In this document: positions 41,886-47,226 of the stretch, piece by piece
Layout of the letters: each line of letters starts with the position of its first letter
Position numbering within the stretch: position 1 is the first letter of the stretch
Assembly: GCA_964654815.1 (NCBI GenBank)
Contig: CAZZLH010000008.1
Location: 1 to 47,226 of the forward strand
Direction: 5' to 3'
Source of the DNA: ZLKRG08 sp964654815
Lineage (GTDB): Bacteria; Actinomycetota; Actinomycetes; Nanopelagicales; Nanopelagicaceae
Length of the DNA stretch: 47,226 nt
The notes under the pieces: generated by a model
The model's database searches: none
Told to the model about the DNA's origin: nothing
The model's input: only the letters and a program-made list of their open reading frames with translations
Program-made: the position numbers and the translations under genes

Positions 41886-43936
41886 ACGACGCCCCTCTCT
41901 AAAACTGATTTCTGCAAATCTGCTAACTCATTTCCATCCTGATCCAAATGTTGGAATCTCCAAGAATCATTTTCACTCATAACCCAACGTCGGAAATCCG
42001 AATTAAAGGGGGCTGTAAGTAAGCTATTCAGAGATTCCTTATGGGCTGTATCTTGGATCTCAACAAGTGCCTCCACTCTTCCATCTAGATTTCGCGACAT
42101 AATGTCAGCGCTTCCAATCCAATATTCTTCATATCCAGCATTAGAAAAATGGTAAATTCGAGAGTGCTCTAAAAATCTACCGAGAATAGAAACTAATCTA
42201 ACATTTTGATTTCTAGCCACTCTACTCATACGAAAGGAGCACATTCCTCGAATTACAAGATCTATGCTCACTCCTGCATCTGAAGCCAGATATAGCAAAT
42301 CGATAATTTCCTCATCGAGCAAAGAATTCATCTTCATTCGAATGCCACAAGGTAATCCTTTTTTACAATTATCTATCTCGCGACTGATTTTCCTGACAAT
42401 TGAATAACGTAAATCACTTGGAGCAACTAAAATTCGATTAAAATGCACATTCGAACTTAAGCCACTTAATTGATTAAAAAGCGCAATCAGATCTTCACCT
42501 AGCTCCCTTTTTGCGCTCATTAGTCCCAAGTCGTCATAAATTCTCGCTGTTTTAGGATGGTAATTGCCCGTTCCCATGTGTACATAAGTAAATATTTCTT
42601 GATTTTCTTTGCGAACAACCAAACTTGCCTTTGCATGGGTCTTGTAATTCAACATCCCATAAATGACGTGAGCTCCGGCATCCTCGAGTCTCCTTGCCCA
42701 CCGGACATTAGCAATCTCATCGAATCTAGCTCGTATTTCTATTACCGCTAAGACTTGCTTTCCCAACTCTGCAGCTTCTATTAAAGCGTGCATAATTGGC
42801 GAATCACCGGAAGTTCTATAGAGAGTCTGTTTGATTGCCAGTACTTTTGGATCGCGGGCTGCATACTGAATAAATTTGGCAACTGTTCCAGAGAAAGAAT
42901 GAGCAGGATGATGTAACAAAATCTCTTGTTTCTTCAAAAGGTCAAAAAACTCATCATAATCCTCAATTATTGCGCTATCCAAAGGTGCAGGAACATGATT
43001 CTTGAAAATCGGAAACTTCAGACTTGGCATATCAAATTCATAGATTTCAAACCCGAGTGTTGGGTCAAGAGGTGGGTTAGTCACAATTACATCTGACTCA
43101 GAAATCTCCAATTCTGAAATTAATTTCTCTAAGATTATCTTGTTGATCCCAGTTTCTACTTCTAATCTCACTGGGGCCCCAAATTTTCGTTGCAATAGTT
43201 CTTCTTCCAGGGAGGAGAGCAAGTCTTCAGAATCTTCCTCATCGAGATCAAGATCTTGATTTCGGGTAACTCTGAAGAAATAGAAATCTTCTATATTTGA
43301 GCCCGGAAGGAGCAATTCTAGGTGTTCAGAGATTAGGTCCTCTACCAAGATGTAGGAATCATCAATTTCATTCACTTTGATGATTCTCTTGATATTTGAA
43401 GGTACCTTTAATCTAATGAATTGTGAGCCCTTTCGTGAGCTTTTTACCGAAATTCCCAAGTTTAATGAAAGTCCTGAGATGTGTGGAAATGGATGCGAAG
43501 AATCTACAGCTAGAGGAGTTAATACTGGTAAAACCTCATCCTGAAATTTTTTGGTTAAATGTTTTTTTTCAGACTTAGATAATGAATCCCACTTCACTTG
43601 CTTAATTCCAAGGTGATTCAAGCTTGGATTTATATCTTCTTTGACTAGAAAGTGGACGCGTTCGTTTAGTTTTCTTACTCTTTCTTGTATCTCATCTAAT
43701 AGTTCAGAAACTGTGAAGCCCGATGAAAATTGCGCACTACCTGTGGATTTCAATTTTTGTTTGAGTGATGCGACGCGAACCATGTAAAATTCGTCAAGAT
43801 TCGAGTGAAATATTGCCAGGAATTTCACTCGCTCCAGTAGCGGTATACTTTGGTCCTCAGCTAGTTCTAAGACGCGTGTATTGAAGTCAAGCCAACTTAT
43901 TTCTCGGTCGATAAAACGTGTTTCAACTTTGTCCAC
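41882..43936 (-). CDS. ppk: Polyphosphate kinase 1
   Basis: Ppk1 polymerises the gamma-phosphate of ATP into polyphosphate at the membrane. The 684-residue protein has the N-terminal FIDREISWLDFNTRVL, NLDEFYMVR, the autophosphorylated histidine in NYKTHAKASLV and the HMGTGNYHPKTARIYDD block. Upstream is leuC (73 nt away), downstream the NUDIX gene. Sampled lines of this gene are markedly AT-rich (around one-third GC in places, against well above half in parts of leuC), which points to a different history or relaxed codon selection. Confidence 0.95.
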   Translation of the reverse strand: MDKVETRFIDREISWLDFNTRVLELAEDQSIPLLERVKFLAIFHSNLDEFYMVRVASLKQKLKSTGSAQFSSGFTVSELLDEIQERVRKLNERVHFLVKEDINPSLNHLGIKQVKWDSLSKSEKKHLTKKFQDEVLPVLTPLAVDSSHPFPHISGLSLNLGISVKSSRKGSQFIRLKVPSNIKRIIKVNEIDDSYILVEDLISEHLELLLPGSNIEDFYFFRVTRNQDLDLDEEDSEDLLSSLEEELLQRKFGAPVRLEVETGINKIILEKLISELEISESDVIVTNPPLDPTLGFEIYEFDMPSLKFPIFKNHVPAPLDSAIIEDYDEFFDLLKKQEILLHHPAHSFSGTVAKFIQYAARDPKVLAIKQTLYRTSGDSPIMHALIEAAELGKQVLAVIEIRARFDEIANVRWARRLEDAGAHVIYGMLNYKTHAKASLVVRKENQEIFTYVHMGTGNYHPKTARIYDDLGLMSAKRELGEDLIALFNQLSGLSSNVHFNRILVAPSDLRYSIVRKISREIDNCKKGLPCGIRMKMNSLLDEEIIDLLYLASDAGVSIDLVIRGMCSFRMSRVARNQNVRLVSILGRFLEHSRIYHFSNAGYEEYWIGSADIMSRNLDGRVEALVEIQDTAHKESLNSLLTAPFNSDFRRWVMSENDSWRFQHLDQDGNELADLQKSVLERGVV

Positions 43937-44003
43937 GCTCTCAGTTTCGATTACCTAGGTGAATTTCAAGTTAATTTCCTGCAGAGAACGTCTTAACTCC
44001 TAT

Positions 44004-44034
44004 AAAAAACTACAAATCTGCTGGCGAAGCCAGC
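44004..44034 (-). terminator. Weak terminator candidate overlapping the leuC stop
   Basis: GCTGGC-TTC-GCCAGC on the minus strand lies in the last leuC codons; six Ts follow after ten bases, past the TAG. The gap between stem and T-run makes it a weak candidate. It would separate leuC from ppk. Confidence 0.3.
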
Positions 44035-45401
44035 GTGCCTTTGAGTGCAGTTGCCGCGGCAACTAATGGTGAAGCTAAATGGGTGCGGCCACCCTTTCCT
44101 TGGCGACCTTCAAAATTTCGATTTGAGGTCGAGACGCTTCGCTCACCGGGCTTTAATTGATCTGGATTCATTCCCAGACACATCGAGCATCCAGCGCTAC
44201 GCCACTCTGCTCCCGCGGCTTTAAAAATTTGATCCAAACCCTCAGCTTCGGCTTGTAATCTCACGCGAGCAGAACCTGGCACGACCAACATACGAAGCGA
44301 TTTTGAGATCTGCTTGCCCTGCAAAATTGCTGCAGCGGAGCGCAGATCCTCGATCCGGCCATTGGTGCAGGAGCCGAGAAATACCGTATCCACTTTGATC
44401 TGCTTCATCGGGGTTCCTGCAGTCAAACCCATATATTCCAGGGCTCGCTCGGCCGCGCCACGTTCCTCGGCATCGACGAAATCATTTGGATTAGGTACCG
44501 CCGCATTTAGCGGCACTCCTTGTCCTGGATTGGTGCCCCAAGTTACAAATGGCGAGAGTTCGTCAGCGTTTAAAGTTACCTCCGCGTCGAACTTGGCATC
44601 TGCATCGGTATATAAAGTAGACCAATACTTAACAGCTTCATCCCAGTTCTCTGGTGCATGTGGCTTACCTTTTATGTAATCAAAGGTGGTTTGATCGGGC
44701 GCAATTAAGCCAGCGCGAGCGCCCGCCTCAATCGACATGTTGCAGATAGTCATGCGCGCTTCCATTGAGAGTTTTCGAATAGCTTCGCCCCGATATTCAA
44801 GAACGTAACCTTGGCCGCCTCCAGTAGAGATCTTGGCAATTACTGCCAAGATAATATCTTTGGAGGTCACGCCCTCTTTTAAGCTACCTTCGATATTGAT
44901 GGCCATAGTCTTAAATGGCTTTAGTGGCAGAGTTTGGGTAGCAAGCACATGCTCAACCTCTGAGGTGCCGATCCCAAAAGCCAGAGCGCCGAAAGCGCCA
45001 TGAGTTGAAGTATGAGAATCTCCGCAAACAATTGTCATGCCTGGTTGGGTAAGGCCTAATTGCGGACCAACAACGTGGACAATTCCCTGCTCGACATCGC
45101 CTAGCGAATGGATGCGCACGCCAAACTCTTCGCAATTCTTACGTAAGGTATCAACTTGCAATTTAGAGACTGGGTCAGCGATTGGCTTATCAATATCTAA
45201 AGTTGGGACATTGTGATCTTCGGTAGCAAGAGTTAAGTCCGGACGATGAACTTTGCGCCCTGTAAGACGCAAGCCATCAAATGCCTGAGGGCTAGTAACT
45301 TCATGAATCAAATGTAAATCGATGTAGAGCAGATCTGGTTCGCCCGCTTTGGAACGAACGATGTGATCATCCCAAATCTTCTCTGCCAAGGTCTTGCCCA
45401 T
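44010..45401 (-). CDS. leuC: 3-isopropylmalate dehydratase large subunit
   Basis: LeuC carries the 4Fe-4S cluster of isopropylmalate isomerase. The 463-residue protein has VCGDSHTSTHGAFGALAFGI, cluster cysteines in LGSCTNGR and CSMCLGMNPDQ, and ends LASPADL. It is divergent from an IclR-type regulator across 65 bp, the arrangement of NdgR/LtbR with leuCD in Streptomyces and Corynebacterium, so leucine control from that space is likely. leuD lies 4 kb away beyond the polyphosphate cassette. Confidence 0.96.
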   Translation of the reverse strand: MGKTLAEKIWDDHIVRSKAGEPDLLYIDLHLIHEVTSPQAFDGLRLTGRKVHRPDLTLATEDHNVPTLDIDKPIADPVSKLQVDTLRKNCEEFGVRIHSLGDVEQGIVHVVGPQLGLTQPGMTIVCGDSHTSTHGAFGALAFGIGTSEVEHVLATQTLPLKPFKTMAINIEGSLKEGVTSKDIILAVIAKISTGGGQGYVLEYRGEAIRKLSMEARMTICNMSIEAGARAGLIAPDQTTFDYIKGKPHAPENWDEAVKYWSTLYTDADAKFDAEVTLNADELSPFVTWGTNPGQGVPLNAAVPNPNDFVDAEERGAAERALEYMGLTAGTPMKQIKVDTVFLGSCTNGRIEDLRSAAAILQGKQISKSLRMLVVPGSARVRLQAEAEGLDQIFKAAGAEWRSAGCSMCLGMNPDQLKPGERSVSTSNRNFEGRQGKGGRTHLASPLVAAATALKGTLASPADL

Positions 45402-45431
45402 TTGCGTTAGTCAGCCTTTCATCTGGTCACT

Positions 45432-45460
45432 TTGCTATCCACATTTTGAGATGCTAATCT
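45432..45460 (+). promoter_or_regulatory. Leaderless-type promoter of the IclR regulator with overlapping palindrome
   Basis: TTGCTA (45432-45437), 17 bases and TAATCT (45455-45460) precede the GTG start (45467) by just six bases, as in leaderless actinobacterial messages. GAGAT-GCTA-ATCTC (45448-45461) overlaps the -10 box and could be an operator for the regulator itself, acting on leuC too. Confidence 0.55.
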
Positions 45461-45466
45461 CATGCC

Positions 45467-46183
45467 GTGGACAGCAAGAATAGCGGAGTCGGCGTTTTAG
45501 ATAAAGCCGTTAGCATCTTGGCTGCACTAGAGAGCGGACCGCACTCGCTGGCTGAATTAGTGGCAGTTACCGGAATCGCTCGTCCCACCGCACATCGATT
45601 GGCTGTGGCGCTTGAGCACCACAGATTGGTTGCGCGCGATTTAAGCGGCCGTTTCGTACTTGGAAAGCGAAATGGCGAACTAGCCGCAGCCGCTGGCGAA
45701 GATCGTTTACTGGCGGCCAGCGCGCCTGCGCTAGCTGCACTTCGTGATGCAACTGGAGAGAGCGCACAACTCTACAAACGCCAAGGTGATCAACGTGTAT
45801 GTGTTGCTGTGGCAGAACGTTTATCCGGATTACGTGACTCGGTTCCGGTCGGTGCGGCACTTACTATGCAAGCCGGTTCTGCAGCACAAGTACTACTTGC
45901 ATGGGAGGATTCAGAGAAGATTCACCGCGCGCTAACTAAAGCTCGCTTTACTGCAGCGCATCTAGCTGCGGTGCGTCGTCGCGGCTGGGCACAATCAGTC
46001 GGAGAGCGAGAGGCTGGTGTGGCATCCGTTTCAGCTCCAGTGCGTGGGCCAAATAACAAAGTCATCGCAGCGGTAGGTATCAGTGGGCCAATTGAGCGTT
46101 TGGGTCGCCAACCTGGGCACCTGCACGCTGCAGCGGTTGTGGCGACTGCGGCAAAATTAAGTGAGTTTCTAGCTAAAAATTAA
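45467..46183 (+). CDS. IclR-family regulator, NdgR/LtbR-like
   Basis: This 238-residue regulator has an N-terminal winged helix (LAELVAVTGIARPTAHRLAV) and a C-terminal IclR effector domain (ALRDATGESAQLYKRQGDQR, AVGISGPIERLG). Its position divergent from leuC is that of NdgR (Streptomyces) and LtbR (Corynebacterium), which control leucine and related amino acid genes. The GTG at 45467 has no ribosome binding site but sits six bases after a -10 box. The ATG at 45462 is out of frame and closes quickly. Confidence 0.88.
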   Translation: MDSKNSGVGVLDKAVSILAALESGPHSLAELVAVTGIARPTAHRLAVALEHHRLVARDLSGRFVLGKRNGELAAAAGEDRLLAASAPALAALRDATGESAQLYKRQGDQRVCVAVAERLSGLRDSVPVGAALTMQAGSAAQVLLAWEDSEKIHRALTKARFTAAHLAAVRRRGWAQSVGEREAGVASVSAPVRGPNNKVIAAVGISGPIERLGRQPGHLHAAAVVATAAKLSEFLAKN

Positions 46184-46201
46184 TTTTGGGAACCCAGCAT
46201 C

Positions 46202-47167
46202 CTAATATCGATGTGGATGTTCACTTGAGATGGTTCGAATGGTGTGAGATTTAGCCCTCATAACTAGAGATTGCGACGTCATACATCTCTCATTAAAACG
46301 AACTCCATCAAGTAATTCCCCATCAGTTATACCTGTAGCCGCAAAGAAAATATCTTCACCTTTAACTAAATCCTTTGCTGTAAAGACTTGATTTAGGTCT
46401 AGGTTTGCCGAATGCGCCATATCTAGCTCTGACTGACTTTGTGGCGCAAACATTCCTTGAATTTCACCACCTAAACAGCGCATGGCGCAGGCGGCGATTA
46501 CACCCTCAGGTGTGCCACCTATTCCCATCAATAGATCGGCACCGCTGTTTGGTCTTGCGGCCGATACTGCTCCTGCAACATCTCCATCAGTGATGAATTT
46601 AATTCGAGCACCAGTCTCCCGAATCTCCTCTGCCAATCTGGTATGCCGCGGTCTATCTAACAGAACCACAGTAATGTCATAAACCGGGACCTTCTTAGCC
46701 TTTGCCACCTTTGCAATATTTACCGAAACTGGTGCGGTTATATCAATTACTCCTGCTGCCTCTGGTCCAGTTGCAATCTTGTTCATGTAAAAAGCACCAG
46801 TTACATCAAACATCGCTCCCTTTTCGGCGAGTGCAATTACTGAGATTGCGTTATTAAGCCCCTTGGCAGTCAATGTGGTGCCATCTATCGGATCAACTGC
46901 AACGTCACAATGCATACCAATGCCATTGCCGACAATTTCTCCGTTATAAAGCATAGGAGCTTGGTCTTTTTCACCCTCGCCAATTACGACGATCCCATTC
47001 ATATCAACGGTGGAAATCATCTTGCGCATTGCATCAACTGCGGCTTGATCCGCATCTTCTTTTGCGCCACGCCCAACCCAACGTGAGGCAGCGATTGCGG
47101 CAGTTTCGGTTACGCGAACCAACTCAAGCGCGAGATTTCTGGAGTTATGAATCTCCATTTCGCTCAT
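46202..47167 (-). CDS. glpX: Fructose-1,6-bisphosphatase class II
   Basis: GlpX dephosphorylates fructose-1,6-bisphosphate in gluconeogenesis. The 321-residue protein has VVIGEGEKDQAPML, the metal-binding VDPIDGTTLTAKG and GIGGTPEGVIAACAMRCLGG. Start: ATG 47167, or ATG 47158 three codons in; neither has a clear ribosome binding site. Only 10 nt separate the start from the 3' end of a tRNA-Glu on the same strand. A cell growing on hydroxybutyrate or propionate would need this gluconeogenic step; that link is inference. Confidence 0.95.
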   Translation of the reverse strand: MSEMEIHNSRNLALELVRVTETAAIAASRWVGRGAKEDADQAAVDAMRKMISTVDMNGIVVIGEGEKDQAPMLYNGEIVGNGIGMHCDVAVDPIDGTTLTAKGLNNAISVIALAEKGAMFDVTGAFYMNKIATGPEAAGVIDITAPVSVNIAKVAKAKKVPVYDITVVLLDRPRHTRLAEEIRETGARIKFITDGDVAGAVSAARPNSGADLLMGIGGTPEGVIAACAMRCLGGEIQGMFAPQSQSELDMAHSANLDLNQVFTAKDLVKGEDIFFAATGITDGELLDGVRFNERCMTSQSLVMRAKSHTIRTISSEHPHRY

Positions 47168-47177
47168 GAGGTAACAG

Positions 47178-47226
47178 TAGCCCCGAAGGGATTCGAACCC
47201 TCGTAGCTGGCTTGAGAAGCCAGAGT
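47178..47226 (-). tRNA. tRNA-Glu (anticodon CTC), 3' part, cut by window end
   Basis: Read on the minus strand: anticodon stem CTGGC/GCCAG (47219-47223 with 47207-47211), loop TTCTCAA with anticodon CTC (47214-47216), T arm with GGGTTCGAATCCC, acceptor strand CGGGGCT and discriminator A at 47178. No CCA is encoded. The D arm and 5' acceptor strand lie beyond the window. Confidence 0.9.

Noticed and set aside
1..47226. CRISPR array, insertion sequence, prophage or defence genes
   Set aside because: No regularly spaced repeats, transposase, integrase, terminal inverted repeats or known defence domains were seen on either strand.

Overview
The window looks like part of a compact, moderately low-GC (roughly 45-50% by eye) actinobacterial chromosome. 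The evidence is gene order. One long minus-strand backbone carries recG-rsmD-coaD-sepIVA-DUF177-rpmF-rnc-mutM-smc-ftsY-amtB-glnK-glnD-ffh-rpsP-khpA-rimM-trmD. It is flanked by leuC/leuD-hup-plsC-ddl-thiL-rpmB, with a divergent IclR (NdgR/LtbR-like) regulator beside leuC. This order is known from Mycobacterium and Streptomyces, but here many accessory genes are missing, start and stop codons often overlap, and opposing genes overlap at their 3' ends. Such streamlining fits free-living aquatic actinobacteria such as the Nanopelagicales (acI) type. That placement is inference from layout, not from a marker gene.

Left end (1-3.1 kb): a class II, B12-dependent ribonucleotide reductase gene whose frame breaks near position 54; its repressor nrdR behind tandem NrdR-box-like sites; an NlpC/P60 peptidoglycan hydrolase cut by an N gap; and lexA behind two SOS boxes.

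Catabolic island (3.0-16.3 kb): a divergent locus. On the minus strand are an alpha/beta hydrolase, (R)-3-hydroxybutyrate dehydrogenase, prpB, prpC, prpD and a six-repeat membrane protein, most with overlapping ends. On the plus strand are a solute-binding protein, a terminator, two ATPases and two permeases of a LIV-type ABC importer, and an acetoacetyl-CoA synthetase whose GTG start overlaps the last permease. Read as one pathway, this is import and use of 3-hydroxyalkanoates: 3-hydroxybutyrate to acetoacetate to acetoacetyl-CoA, with a methylcitrate cycle for the propionyl-CoA that odd-chain units such as 3-hydroxyvalerate would yield. This is the most interesting candidate system in the window.

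Core backbone (16.3-36.8 kb): tRNA modification, ribosome maturation, SRP targeting, PII nitrogen control (amtB-glnK-glnD), chromosome condensation, base excision repair, RNase III, CoA synthesis and RecG. rpmB and a nitronate-monooxygenase-like flavoprotein follow, overlapping tail to tail, then thiL and a free-standing RAM-domain protein.

Right part (36.8-47.2 kb): ddl, plsC, an HU protein with a lysine/alanine tail, and leuD. A polyphosphate cassette (ppx, NUDIX-SixA fusion, ppk) separates leuD from leuC. Then come leuC, the divergent IclR regulator, glpX, and the 3' half of tRNA-Glu(CTC).

Three runs of exactly 100 N (2244-2343, 17795-17894, 35957-36056) are gaps whose printed size cannot be right at two sites: the rpsP core does not fit, and thiL is out of frame across its gap. 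Genes touching them are given as partial.
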